64,000 nt of DNA, taken from the NCBI GenBank assembly GCA_028023455.1, contig JAQFVV010012476.1, positions 4,720,094-4,784,093 on the forward strand, written 5' to 3'. This document shows positions 1-11,040 of this stretch, one piece after another; the stretch's first letter is position 1, and each line of letters starts with the position of its first letter. The DNA comes from Epiperipatus broadwayi. Lineage: Eukaryota > Onychophora > Udeonychophora > Euonychophora > Peripatidae. A program made the position numbers and the translations under genes. Under the pieces are notes generated by a model, which did no database searches, was not told the origin of the DNA, and saw only the letters and a program-made list of their open reading frames with translations.

Positions 1-164
1 ACTCATCTTAATATACACAGATATTACTACTGTTTTAAGCTACCAGTTGCTAGATATTTTCTATAAGATTTGAAATATCAGGCACTCTTAAACCTAGAGC
101 CTAATTGTAAGTCTGAGTTCAAATCCCTTATATTTACATTCTCTATAAAAATGAATATAAATAA

Positions 165-320
165 AAACAATTCATTAATATTATACATGAATCAAATGTA
201 TATTAAATATAAAAAAGCAAATACCAACACTAATATAGATAAAAAGAATTCCTTAATATTATACATGGATCAAGTATATATTAAATATAAAAAAACATAA
301 AGCAACACTAAAAAAGTCAA
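165..320. repeat. Tandem duplication, period about 79 bp
   Basis: Two adjacent copies of a block containing 'TTAATATTATACATG' about 79 bases apart, each followed by TATATTAAATATAAAAAA. The 76-codon frame spanning them is a by-product of the duplication. The rest of 1-660 is AT-rich DNA in which I see no gene. Confidence 0.6.
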
Positions 321-694
321 TTATTGTTTGGTGTTTGATACAAAGAAAGAAGGTGAAAAGAAATAAAAAATTGAATTTATTATTGCAATGTATGGTAATA
401 AAAGATGATCAAAATAGATTGCAAGAAGAATAGAATCAATATAAAAACAAATGGTGATAAAGATTTCTTTGTCCAGACATTTAAGAAGAGATTAGATATT
501 AAAGTAATGAAACATCTTTTATTAAAATAAGTTAAAAGATTGGCATTTGTACTGGGGAAGTCATTTGATGGTTGTAGATTGGAAGAGAATAAAAGAGGGA
601 GTGAGAATTAGATAAATTTATATTGGGGAATGGTTTTGTATAGAATTTTTTTATATTATCTAAATAAATCCTGTTTAACATCATATCACAATAA

Positions 695-860
695 CATTTC
701 ATATTACATCATCATCTTATGCCATGACATCACAATATCATTTCATATTGCATCATCATATTATGTCATGACATCATAATATCATTATGACATCATAAGA
801 AAACATTATTTTACATCACCATCTTTTGACATCATGTTAAAACATCATTTCACTTCACCT
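695..860. repeat. 44-bp minisatellite rich in CATCA
   Basis: Two clean 44-bp units (695-738 and 739-782) beginning CATTTCATATT and ending CATAATAT or CACAATAT, followed by about 75 bases of degenerate copies. The ACATCA-rich composition resembles the tail of the LINE just to the right, so the array may have grown from a retrotransposon 3' tail; that link is inference. Confidence 0.6.
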
Positions 861-1009
861 TCTTATAAAGTCCCAGACAATCACTTTATCCTGGAAAGTT
901 TAAGCAGTAAAAGAATATCAGATTCTGGAATGCAAAGTCCAAGATCAATTCCAGTTCTTGCACTTCCTGTCTTCAAACCTTATACAAACTCAAGAAATAA
1001 AGCCATTTG

Positions 1010-1560
1010 ACTATTTTTTATTTATAATGTCATGTGATGCATTGTGGCTTCTCCTTTTTCAGAGTCAGAAATCCCTGAGTCATTATATCCAGAAATACCT
1101 GTTAGTCACCTTACCTTACCTTTCCATTTCCCACCCTGTTTTTTCCATATTTTTCTCTATTCTGCTCCATTCCATTTCCACAACATAATCTTTGTCAACT
1201 CTATGGCCTTTATATCTAAATCCCCCATATCTTTTCCCAAACCCAGAATAAAAACTCAAGAACCCACTTTCCATACATTCATTTTGTTTATATTTATTCT
1301 CCCACAGCATTATTATTAGTGCTCTTTCTGCTTGTAGGCATTTGCATTCGATTAACAGATGCCTAATATTTTCTATCCTTATATAACTTGCAGATTAAAT
1401 TACTCACATTTTTTCCATTTATGCGTATATTCTCTATCCTGTTCAAGCCTTAAACAGTAAACTACTTCCCTTGCTATTATCATAAATTAACTATTTACAT
1501 CTATATATATTTAATCTCTAATAAAACTCACCATATAAAAGCTCGCTCTCTCTCTCACGC
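1010..1560 (-). pseudogene. LINE ORF2 C-terminal remnant (family shared with 22.1-25.6 kb)
   Basis: Read on the minus strand, this matches the C-terminal part of the non-LTR retrotransposon at 25.1-25.6 kb. It shares the block encoding SGFGKRYGGFRYKG or its equivalent, the VDKDYVVEMEWSRI stretch (about 1116-1240), and upstream a degenerate Cys/His knuckle. Both copies end with GAGAAGCCACAATRCATCACA, so the element's 3' end lies near 1020-1050 here. Frames are broken by stops, so it is not functional. The LINE clade is undetermined. Homology between the two window copies is seen directly; assignment to a LINE rests on the zinc-knuckle-plus-tail architecture. Confidence 0.6.
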
Positions 1561-1572
1561 GCGCGCTTTGCT
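1530..1572. repeat. CT-repeat and alternating CG tract
   Basis: GCTCGCTCTCTCTCTCACGCGCGCGC: a CT microsatellite running into an alternating purine-pyrimidine CG run, unusual in such AT-rich DNA and capable of Z-DNA. Confidence 0.6.
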
Positions 1573-1973
1573 GTCTTTTCTGTTAAAAAAAATTTCTAAG
1601 ATCGTAAGCCTGGGTAATAAAAATCATAGCGGTAAAAATTTTGTTTTCATATGAGATGCTTTTATTATTATATTTGGATTACAGAGACATTGTAACAGTT
1701 TCAGAAGATACAAGATTTTACAAAGACGAATTTTAATATGATGAAGAATGTATACAATAGACAAAAAGTATAAAGAGATTCACAAGTTGGTTTATTAATA
1801 CTTTTTTGTAGAAATCTTTAAAATTAGTAAACAAAGAAGACAAATTACTTTCCCCCAAGCTACGAATTAAAATCACTTTAAATTTTGAACAAAAGATCAA
1901 GAATAGAATGAATCGACCTATTCTTGGAGCTCTTCTGTTTATAAGCAGACCACTGTTACTGCTCTTGGTAATT

Positions 1974-2086
1974 GTCAAGCGTTGTTAGCTGAGAGATCAG
2001 CGCAGCGTCTTGCAAGCAAGCAGTTGGTTGCAGACGTTGTTGCGGGTCCCTCCTTGCCGATGCTATGACATATGAAAAAAAAAACA
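1974..2086 (+). mobile_element. tRNA-derived SINE, subfamily A
   Basis: The element starts GTCAAGCGTTGTTAGC, has an A-box-like GTTAGCTGAGAGATCAGCG, a degraded B-box region (GCGGGTCCCTCC) and ends TGCTATGACATATG plus oligo(A). It is flanked by a near-perfect 12-bp target duplication, CTCTTGGTAATT (1962-1973) and CTCTAGGTAATT (2087-2098), as expected for LINE-mediated insertion. Related copies lie at 14765-14876 and 18384-18492, and a second subfamily at 42.5 and 56.5 kb. It encodes no protein. Confidence 0.85.
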
Positions 2087-2098
2087 CTCTAGGTAATT

Positions 2099-3030
2099 AA
2101 GTGCCATATTCCATCTAGCTGATAAAATAATTTCACTCTGAATAATGAACAATGTTGACAGTAGTATAACTTATAAACATCAGAGCCTCAAGAAAAAAAA
2201 ATTACAAGAATAGGTAGATTTATTCTACTCTTCAACATTTAGAGTGCTTTTAATTTATATCCTAAAGGAGGCTGATTTATTGCCTTTGTTATGTTTAATT
2301 TAAAGTTTAAATATTAGTAAGTAAATTAATAACTATTTTTAAATGGAAGTTAAAAGTTCATGAAGACAACCTAATTTGCACAGCCGAATTTCACTAATGG
2401 GCTTACTACTGAAAGAGGTAATGTACTCTTACGGCTTTAAGATTATTACAATTGAGTTTCTAAATTAGTATCCCAATAGCTGCAAAAAGAGTTTGAATTG
2501 GGGAATATTGATAAGATTCCTTCTTGGATTGTTAAAACTATAAAAACATTAGTTGAAAATATAGATTCACACTTTTAAATGTAAAAGAAATGGTGGTTTG
2601 GTTGACTTTTCAGGCTTTATGAACAATAAACAACAATAGAGCTTATTTATAGTAGATATATTGATTTAAACTAATCAAGATATATCTGCAGTATTTAAAA
2701 ATGAATTTTATAAAATGGAAATATTTTTGGTATTGAACTATCGATTAATGTTGCTGTTTGCAACTGTACATTTGTTAACATAGATGCTAGTTTCTGAAAC
2801 CAGTCTTAATGTTAAATATACCTTTTAATTTATATGACATTTGGAAGATGATTTTGGGTACCACCGAATATGAAGAATACAATACTTAAGAAACTGAGAG
2901 ATAAGTCACATTTCGAGCACTATGTTAAATAAAAAGATAGTTGATCCCAAACATGACCTTTAGCCTACAGATTGAGTCCAATTCACATAATGAATGTATG
3001 CAGTCCTTAATTAAAAACAAACTCCTCTGC
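2099..3030. other. No feature recognised
   Basis: AT-rich DNA with frequent stops in all frames. I see no gene, RNA or clear repeat. Confidence 0.5.
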
Positions 3031-3039
3031 ATAATTTAG

Positions 3040-3282
3040 CACAGTTCCATGAATCACAGCTCAACTCTCTCACTTCCAGTGTTCAAACTCCTTAGAAAAT
3101 CCCAGTCAACAAACCATTCGATTATTTTATTATAAATTCATTCTCATCAGTTTCAATCATAATGAATCTTCTTCAGGATAGAGAGATCTTTCCATGTTTA
3201 ATCCAGTTTCTTCTCTCTATAACCTCTCTTCCTTATCTCCCACAATTAATTTTCTTATTTTATCCATTCATCTAGTATGTTG
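3040..3282 (-). pseudogene. RTE-like LINE 3'-end fragment
   Basis: On the minus strand, 3282-3150 matches the end of the RTE ORF at 8.3 kb (the 'RRWIKLGETF' region, decayed). The bases at 3065-3145 resemble 960-1030 elsewhere in the window, indicating shared 3' flanking repeat sequence. Too short and decayed to encode anything. Confidence 0.5.
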
Positions 3283-3411
3283 TTTATTAATGTGTATAAA
3301 ATGAAAGATTTTTAAAATATGTGTTTGGTCAATTGTCATCTATAGATCGAAACAAACCTGAAACCTTAGCAGAAGAGAACTTCAAATGTTTCAGAACATG
3401 TAACAAAATAT

Positions 3412-3745
3412 GAAGAGATGTATGTTGGGACTAACAAGAATGGATAGGAAGTGAAATATGTGGGTGAGAGGTCAAACTGTTATCACTGACGCCATTGAAA
3501 AAATAAGAGAGTAGAAAAACAAGAATCGGAATAGGCATATTTCTATAAGATATGATAACAGATGAATAGGTTGAAATTTTAAATTTGATTCCAAAAGATT
3601 GTAAAAGACCCAGAAAAAGACCAGATATGAGATGGATAGATGAAATAATTAAATGTGCTGGTTTGTTGTGGAGAAAAAAGGAATAGGAATCTGAGAAACT
3701 GGATAAAAGTTGACAAGATCTGGCAATGCATTTAAAATGATAATC
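3412..3745 (+). pseudogene. RTE-like LINE ORF2 C-terminal fragment
   Basis: The same order of blocks as 8.03-8.36 kb: a 'GTATGTTGGGACTAACAAG' block, a 'TGGGTGAGAGGTCAA' block, an 'AAAAGACCCAGAAAAAGACC' block and a 'GATGGATAGATGA' block. These correspond to the conserved LGLTR, WVREQ, KRPRKRP and RWMDGI segments of the RTE C-terminus. Multiple stops and frameshifts make it a pseudogene. The 113-codon antisense frame over it is not a gene. Confidence 0.75.
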
Positions 3746-3779
3746 TTTTTGAAAATATTTTAAACATTCCACATTTAAT

Positions 3780-4930
3780 TATTTTTAAGAATTTTTTTTT
3801 CTAACATACGTATTCATTATTGATATTTCAGGTAAATTCCAGAAGTTAATAATTATTTGATTTTTTTTTTTTTTGCTATTGTTCTAACGTAAGCACTGTT
3901 CTCAAGAGTTCATTTTGTTTCAATTATCCTTCTATTGAGTTTTCTTATTGTCTTTTAAGCAAACCAACTATTCAGTCAGTACACGTTTTACGGGATGACA
4001 AGCAATGCTTTATCTATTGTTCTTTGTACCTCTTTTTCTTTAAGAGAGTTTGTCAAGTTTATGTCCTAGGTGGATCAATGGGGTAGTAAAATCGCAAATT
4101 AAGAGCTCCTGGTCTATGGACCGGAGCTCCTGATGCCACTTCCGGTACTCGAATTTCAGATGAACTGCTGAGCAATAAAACATTCGAATATTCATTGAAG
4201 TTTATAATGTAGCTCTAAATACTAAGATGCTTGAAATTAAGAATTAGTGGTAAGCAACGATCAACTATCACTGACATCGATCGTTTATTCGTTTAGCCCT
4301 AGTTCCTCAGTAGGCCTTCTGGCCTTGAAATCAATAAACACGTTACACTTTTAATATATAATACAGTCAAAACAATTATTTTAAGATTATTAGAATAGGG
4401 CGTTAAAAATCAAACGAACACTGTTTTTTTCTTTCAAAAGTAAAAAAAAAATGACATCGAAATCTCGAAGTAACAAAATCGTTTTTATCAAGGCTGATGA
4501 AAGGTACAAATCGGAAATATCAACAACTTCCTGTTTGTTTTGTAATTAGAATTGCAAGAAAAAAAAAGATATTTGTTTTAAAACTGATGTTTTAACTGAA
4601 AGATAGATCACTATTTGATATTACCGATTTTTTTTCACTCTTTTCTTCTTTTTTATCTGTTTAAAAAAAAGAAAAGAAAACGAGAGGGCACAGAAAAGAA
4701 AATAACATTGTCATGGGTGAATCGGAGATAGCTATCAGGAAGGAAAAGTTTAAATTTGACTGCAATGTTGTCATCTTTAGATAAGAAAAAATCAAAGGGG
4801 GAGGGGGCATGAGTTTTAGAAAAAAAAATAAGAAAGTCGCTTATACTAGTAAAAACAACAAATTACATAAATACGTAGTATCTTAGACATAATAAAAATT
4901 TGTTATATGTGTGACTATAATCATTATCAG
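3780..4930. other. No gene recognised; a GC-rich hairpin at 4104-4131
   Basis: Mostly AT-rich with homopolymer A/T runs. One notable spot is an imperfect hairpin, GAGCTCCTGGTC...GGACCGGAGCTC, inside a locally GC-rich stretch (4070-4160). I cannot assign it to a known RNA. Confidence 0.4.
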
Positions 4931-4944
4931 TTCAACCCTTTTCG

Positions 4945-5300
4945 TCCACTGCAGTATAAAGGTCTCCCCAAGTTTAATCCAGTTTCTCTGAGCCATACCC
5001 TCTCTTCTCCACACATCTTTCTTATTTCCTTAACCCATCTCAAATGTAGTCTTTTTCTTGGTCTTTTACATCCAATTTAAAAACTTTAAGTGTGTATCTG
5101 TTATCATATCTTCAAGCAATATGTTCAGACCAGCTCTATTTTTATTTGTTCAATACTTTGAATGAGATTAATATCTCTCTTTAAGCTCTCATCCATATTT
5201 TTTTTCTTATTATTCCTATCATACATCTCTCCAAACTTCATCGAGTGGTTTAAGTCTCTGCATTGCTCGTCAGCTAAATGTCCAAATCTTACAACCATAA
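4945..5300 (-). pseudogene. RTE-like LINE ORF2 C-terminal fragment, antisense
   Basis: On the minus strand the text runs from a decayed 'YGSETWT...RATQRL' equivalent (about 5290-5230) through 'KRPRKRL' and 'LRWV' equivalents (about 5080-5040) to a 'LGRPLYCSGRK' end near 4960. This matches the order in the 7.5-8.4 kb RTE copy. Stops and frameshifts throughout. Confidence 0.75.
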
Positions 5301-5632
5301 CTAAGAACTAGTACAACAGAAAAACATAAAAGGTTATATATTTTTTTTCATTTGTATTATACATTTATTTCTACATATGTAAACAAAATAATAAAAAGTT
5401 CATTAAAAAATATATAATATTAAATCATCCATGCACTTTACTACTGTTACACGTTTTATTTACCACCCTCTCAATGTTTCTTCTTCCTTCTTATCCAAGC
5501 TCTATTTCCAGAATTCCTTTATCTTCTTCAAAAAGTATAATAACTAATCTTTCTTACTGCATTGCCAAAGGTATATCATATAATACTAAATCATCCGTTC
5601 ACTTAAAAAATAGTAACTGTTTCGTTGAACAA

Positions 5633-7480
5633 TTATAGTGCTTTAATATAATTATATACACAACTTTTCACTTCTTTTTCTTTTTAAATTATAGCTCCAT
5701 GATAATAAATATATAAATTCAACATTCCTTTTCTTTTTAAAGCTTGTTTTATTCCAAACTATAATTTTCTTTTTCCTTCCATACAACATAATGCAGATAT
5801 CATACATTTTTACGCACATAGTACCTTCCGCGACCATGTTCAATTCAAAAATAACCTATTGGGAAGCCTTCAACCTATCCAACTCAAATACCCAGAAGGC
5901 ACACACTTACCTCCCCATCAACATAAACAAACTGCGCAAACTAGCCCGTAGATTGAAACTAGCACCTAAACACACAGACTTTCTTCTCAAAATTAACTTT
6001 GGTAGCCTCTCCACTGCTATATTTCTTAATAGAAGAGGCTTCCGCATAGATCCCATATGTTGTCTCTGTCTTTCCAGCCCAGAAGATATGGACCATATCC
6101 TTCGCCTTTGTCCGGTCTGGCAGGGACTAAGACAAAACTTCCAGAAACACATTGATAATAATGGTCCAGATCTAACATCTCTTGAAAAGGTTTTAAATAG
6201 AGGCATTTTTGCTGAAATCAGGCTCGCCACCTACATAAACTTTGCCATCTGGTCAACCAGATGCAAGGTGATTTTTCAAAAATTACCGCTTAACGAAATC
6301 AATAACTGCTTTCTCAGCATAATTAAAAATACCCAAGAAACAGACAAGAGAGAGGCCGATCCATACCTGGCCATATTAACATGGGAATTCACAACTGGTC
6401 TAAACAGCACCTCTCCAACCAACCCCTAAATAATTTATATGAAAATATTTATTATGATTTAATATCTTATTATGATTTAATAAAACCCTCCAACCATAAC
6501 TTGCCAAAACAGGGTTTACTAACAAAGGTATTTCATTATAGACTAGATGATTAATATTCACCTTGCATCCACAGGTTATATTCTACTGACTTTTGAATCA
6601 TTTCTTCTTTGTATATACCACCCTGTAACCTCGTCTAGATATTTCTTGTTATTTTTTTGTTTTTATTTTTTTTTTGTAATCACTTATAGGTCGAATAAAA
6701 TTATCTTGAAAGAGAAAAATAATAATAATAATAATTATAAAATAAATAAAAATAAAAAACAAAAATAATAACACAAATAAATAAAATATTAATACATTCC
6801 AAATATATAATATTCAGATAAAACCATAATATTATTATAATCTACAAATACAATTATTTACCTTCTTCCCTATCTTTAATTATTTCTTTTAAATTACCTT
6901 TATAAATTAATACTCTTCTTATATAAATTTATTATCTATTCTCTAAATCTTTACCCATTAACATTCTTTTTATAACCCTCCCCCCTTTTTTTTATTTTAT
7001 ATATTATTCCTATATTATCTTATTTTTTATCTCTATTTATTAACATTCTATTTAATACTGGAATAATATAGGAATAATATATAAAAATAAAAAAAAGGGG
7101 GAGGGTTATAAAAAGAATGTTAATGGGTAAAGATTTAGAGAATAGATAATAAATTTATATAAGAAGAGTATTAATTTATAAAGGTAATTTAAAAGAAATA
7201 ATTAAAGATAGGGAAGGAAGTAAATAATTGTATTTGTAGATTATAATAATATTATGGTTTTATTTGAATATTATATATTTGGAATGTATTAATATTTTAT
7301 TTATTTGTGTTATTATTTTTATTTTTTATTTTTATTATTATTTTTAAGGAAACTTGATAATGACTACAGAATGTAGTTGAAACGTTGTATGGAAGGAGAA
7401 AGAAAATTATAGTTTGGAATAAAACAAGTTTTAAAAAGAAAAGGAATGTTGAATTTATATATTTATAGTGCTTTAATATA
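5633..7480. mobile_element. Nested foldback element with 18-bp flanking direct repeats
   Basis: An exact 18-bp direct repeat, TTATAGTGCTTTAATATA, lies at 5633-5650 and 7463-7480, like a target duplication. Inside, 5706-5785 is an inverted copy of about 7386-7466, and 6715-7018 is a near-identical inverted copy of 7063-7349 around a 44-base loop. The left arm is interrupted by about 0.93 kb holding a LINE fragment (5786-6714). The right arm instead keeps a hairpin with GTTGAAACG (about 7349-7385) resembling a decayed hammerhead. The two arms differ at only a few positions, so the palindrome is young or has been kept alike by gene conversion. Confidence 0.75.
5791..6429 (+). CDS. LINE ORF2 C-terminal fragment with zinc-knuckle-like motif
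   Basis: An open frame of 212 codons that reads like the end of a non-LTR retrotransposon ORF2. Near residues 85-110 is a Cys/His cluster (CCLCLSSPEDMDHILRLCP), the CCHC-like knuckle that many LINEs place after reverse transcriptase and RNase H. Before it is a basic helical segment (KLRKLARRLKLAPKH), and after it a Trp-containing stretch (NFAIWSTRCKV). No polymerase motifs are present, so it is 5'-truncated. The first Met has no special support. The frame is unusually free of damage for this window, which argues for a recent insertion. It ends in an A/T-rich 3' region with an AAT-rich tail (about 6715-6735) and sits in the left arm of the 5.65-7.48 kb foldback. Non-functional alone. Confidence 0.6.
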   Translation: MQISYIFTHIVPSATMFNSKITYWEAFNLSNSNTQKAHTYLPININKLRKLARRLKLAPKHTDFLLKINFGSLSTAIFLNRRGFRIDPICCLCLSSPEDMDHILRLCPVWQGLRQNFQKHIDNNGPDLTSLEKVLNRGIFAEIRLATYINFAIWSTRCKVIFQKLPLNEINNCFLSIIKNTQETDKREADPYLAILTWEFTTGLNSTSPTNP

Positions 7481-7510
7481 AGCAACACTGATGTGAAAAA
7501 AAAAACTTTT

Positions 7511-8375
7511 TACAGCAGTGTTGCAACAAGTATTTTGTGGATTAAAATGGGAAACTAAAGGAGTAAAAGTAAATGAAGATTATTTAAGTCATTTAGATTT
7601 TGCAGATGATGTAGTTGTTTTTTTGCAAATAATGCTTCAGAGCTGCAGGAATTGTTGCAGGAGTTATCAGATGAAAGTAGGAAAGTAGGACTAAAGATAA
7701 ATGTTAAAAAGACTAAAGTAATGTTTAATCGATTTGCTCAAAATATGAAAATAAAGATTGATTATGATGAATTAGAAGAACTTAACAGTTACAAATACCT
7801 TGGTCAGATTATTAATACATATGGAAACATAATGGATGAAATTAATCATAGAATTAAACTTCGTTGGAGTGCTTTTGGTAGAAATAACTTGATACTAAAA
7901 GAAAATATGCCTATGTGTTTGAAAAGGAAGGTTTTTAACAAATGTGTTTTACCAGTTTTTACTTATGGATCTGAGACTTGGACACTTAATAGAAGAGCAA
8001 CCCAGAGACTCTAGACCACTCAAAGAAGTATGGGGGGATGCATGTTGGGACTAACAAGAAGAGATCGAAAATGAAACGTATGGGTAAGAGAACAAACAGG
8101 TGTTACTGACCTCATTGAAAAAATTAAAAGATTGAAGTGGAGTTGGGCTGGACATATTGCTATAAGAGATAATAATAGATGGATAATTGAAATCTTAAAC
8201 TGGATTCCAAGAGATTGTAAAAGACCCAGAAAGAGACCTCATGTGAGATGGATGGATGGAATAAGAAAGTGTGCAGGGGTGATGTGGAGAAGAGAAGCTA
8301 AAGATCAGAGAAGATGGATTAAACTTGGAGAGACCTTCATTTTGCAGTGGATTGGTAATGGTTGATGTTGATGAT
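7511..8375 (+). pseudogene. RTE-clade LINE reverse transcriptase, 5'-truncated
   Basis: The C-terminal third of an RTE-type endonuclease-reverse transcriptase. The first frame carries the catalytic FADDV motif (7599-7613, reverse transcriptase motif C). A frameshift near 7614-7650 leads into the frame holding the KVGLKINVKKTKVMFN, NSYKYLGQII and CVLPVFTYGSETWTL segments (7652-8011). In-frame stops at 8012-8014 and 8072-8074 interrupt it; the latter is consistent with CGA to TGA decay. The same frame then runs through LKWSWAGHIA, DCKRPRKRP and KDQRRWIKLGE to a stop at 8363-8365. The 3' tail is TGATGTTGATGATGATGA, typical of RTE elements. The family normally copies its own RNA by target-primed reverse transcription. 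This is the best preserved of at least six RTE pieces in the window, but it is dead. Confidence 0.9.
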
Positions 8376-8379
8376 GATG

Positions 8380-9150
8380 AATGTAAGCAAACTCTGCCTC
8401 ACTGCTTAAATATAATGAGATACATGAAAACTGGTTTTTAATTTTCATTTTATTTTATTTATTATAAAATCATGACTGTAGTTTCAGAGATGATACTTCA
8501 GAAATAAAAGAGTAAAAGGTATGAAGTATATAATTCTAATACTATAAAAAAGATCTCCGTGTATACCATCTATTAGGAATGTCAAGAATGATGAATGGAA
8601 TGACCTAAAGGGTATTATTTAAATAAGAAAAGGAGGTGGGAAAAAACGACCTAAAGCAAGGGTTTTTAAACTTTTTTGTTACCTGGATTCCTTTTTTAGT
8701 CAAATAAAAATTACCAGAAAGTGGTAACATTTAGTTTTATCTCTGGTCCAACCCAATTAATTTCAAATTATAGATGAGCATGATTTTTTAAGTTGGCAGC
8801 AATCATGGCATAAATGAATAAAATGGTAGTTTTAACCTAGTGGTCAGAGAAAATAAAGATAATAGTTTTATCATGTTCATGGATTCCTGACATTTTCCCA
8901 TAAATTCTCTGGTTAATGCCTAATCAAGGACTTGGCTAATGGTTAATCTAAGACTTCTATAAGAAGTAGATTACATCTATGTTGACCACATTTTTTTATA
9001 AAAAGAAAAGTAATTGCAGATGGAGCAAATCGATTTATTTTAATTAGAATATCCAAATATTTGAATTCTAAATACCAATGCTTGAATGCCAGTGTAATGT
9101 AATTATTAGTAAGAGATATTTAAATATATGTATAATATCTACACCAAATT
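8380..9150. other. No feature recognised
   Basis: AT-rich sequence after the RTE tail. No gene or clear repeat seen. Confidence 0.5.
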
Positions 9151-9159
9151 TAATATAAT

Positions 9160-9430
9160 TATGAGGGACTTGAATTCAGTCTTTCAAGCTCTCTACATCT
9201 ACCCAATCTATTTTATATACACATGACCACATACATATAAAAAATGTAAATGATCTCCAATATAGATATTTTATGCTGAACAGCCCACTTATCAGATGGT
9301 CCAGATCACTATCACCCACACATATATACAGTCAGTGCTCAGTTTATATTAAGATAGAAAATCATCAAACTTAATGGACAAACATCAATCTTCTCCACTC
9401 TCCAACTTTTCAACCATCCAATTGATAGAA
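9160..9430 (-). mobile_element. Hammerhead-family repeat, decayed copy
   Basis: Starts with the family terminus GAGGGACTTGAATTCAG, followed by CTTTCAAGCTC. It contains a minus-strand hammerhead-like motif (9252-9307) and continues with a tail shared with 54.3-54.42 kb ('TTAATGGACA', then 'CTCCACTCTCCAACTTTTC'). No coding capacity. Confidence 0.7.
9252..9307 (-). ncRNA. Degenerate hammerhead ribozyme motif
   Basis: On the minus strand the core reads CTGATAA...AAAA, with two substitutions at conserved core G positions (G8 and G12), so it should be inactive. Helix I is still paired: GATCT + CCA on the 5' side and TGG + AGATC on the 3' side. Helix III is ATA-TC-TAT. The helix I sequence differs from the 37.0 kb copy but pairs equally well. 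Confidence 0.55.
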
Positions 9431-9834
9431 TTGGTGAAGATATGTCTTTAAATTCTGGAATGTTAGCCATGTCATAGGATTCCGTTATTTGATTTAATTA
9501 AAAAATAATCAATGCTTTTATTCATATAAACACAATAAAACATAATTTTTTTAGATTCCATATTATTTTGGTATTATGTGACCAAAAATAAAGGCATGGT
9601 GTAAAAATACATACCAAGAATGGTATGAAAAGAAGCATAGAGTCATTTAAATAAACTTGGAAATGGATTGCAATCTTCTCATTTGGTATATCATGATTTT
9701 AAGGCTTAGTCATTTAACAGAGAAGCAACATAGAGACATCAATGCATTTTGGAAGTAACAAGAAAGAATCAAATGGAAAATATTTAGAAGAAAGAACAGC
9801 AATTATCATTAACTTCATTGAATTTAATGAAATA

Positions 9835-10160
9835 TGGAGAGATGACTGAATGTTAGGAAGAACAACAAGAGATCTACTACAAAGCAGTTGCTGAATGAAA
9901 TGCAAATATATCACTGTCTTCACAAAGAATTAAAAGACTGAACTGGAGATAGGCTGAAACATAATACTAAAAAAGATGATAATAATTGAACAGTATTAAA
10001 TTGGATATCAAAAGATTATAATAAAAGAGATTACATGTAAGATAAGTGGATGAAATTAGGAAGTCTGTTGGATGATGTAGGTAAAAGAAGCTGTAGATAA
10101 GAGAAATTGAATTACACTTAGAGAGATCCTCAGCTAGTTGAAAATGCTAATGCTGATGAT
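9835..10160 (+). pseudogene. RTE-like LINE fragment, highly decayed
   Basis: Follows the same block order as the RTE C-terminus: 'AATATGGAGAGATGACTGAATGTTAGGAA', then 'AAAGACTGAACTGGAGATAGGCTGAAACATA', then 'GTGGATGAAATTAGGAAG', and an ending rich in GATGATT. Many indels. Recognised by similarity to 8.03-8.37 kb. Confidence 0.6.
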
Positions 10161-10599
10161 TCTCCTTCATATAATCTTAAGACAAGATTCTTCAGCTGCT
10201 CATTCTCTGCAGTGGTAATTCAAACAACTATCCAATACCTTGTTTTATTACAAACACCATTTATAATTCTTCCACCCAAATATCTACAATATCTGAAAAC
10301 CAATAGGAAAATATTATAAAAATAAGCAGTGTTTCAGATATTTGTAGTTAAGTTTCCAATCATAGCAGAGGTAGTTTTGATAAGCATTAAAGGTTATAAG
10401 CTACTCACTAAAGATATCAAATTTTTGCAAATTTATTTACTTTTCTGTAAACATTATTTGATACTACACAAATATAATCAAATGGTTTATTCCTTGTTCA
10501 AGCAACAGACATTGCAGCTGGAATCACAATCTATAAATTTTAAGTTCCACTACTGCACCAAATCTTCTGCAAGGTGAAATAATTGACCTGTTTAATGCT

Positions 10600-11040
10600 T
10601 GGAGTTCATAAGAATTTGGAGTACTAGAAATAATCAAATAGAGCAGTGATCCATTGACCATGCTCTCCAATTTTTATGATTGTACTACTATATAAAACAA
10701 TGCAAAATAAATAACCCTGCAGTTTGTTATACTAGAGTTTGTAAAAGTTTACACAGTGGAGGTCAGAACTAGAGTACCACAGTCATTGGGAATTGAATGT
10801 GATAATGTGAAGCCACAATTTATTCATGGGCAAGATCCAGATTCACCACTTGCCCACTGCACCAAACCATATAGTGAAAATAATCAAATTGTTTATTGTT
10901 CATGAGTTCATAAAAAATTCAATATTGAAAATAAGACCCAGAGAAGTGATCAATGGATCTTCATCTCCATACTTCAAGAGTTCACAAAAAATTCAATATT
11001 GGAAATAAGACCTGGAGTAGTGATCCATAGAGCTACAGAG
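10600..11040 (+). repeat. Local repeats with 73-bp tandem unit
   Basis: A block 'GTTCATAAAAAATTCAATATTG...AGTGATC' occurs at about 10906-10955 and again at 10979-11028 (73 bp apart), with older copies at 10602 and at 25836. The flanking 'CCACTACTGCACCAAA' block is also repeated at 10548, 10845 and 25910. A dispersed non-coding repeat of unknown class. Confidence 0.5.

Noticed and set aside
700-860. CRISPR-like array
   Set aside because: Repeats are directly adjacent without unique spacers and the DNA is eukaryotic; it is a minisatellite.
3431-3772. 113-codon antisense frame
   Set aside because: Opposite strand of a decayed RTE fragment, with no features of its own.
5907-6230. 107-codon minus-strand frame
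   Set aside because: Shadow of the LINE C-terminal frame on the other strand.
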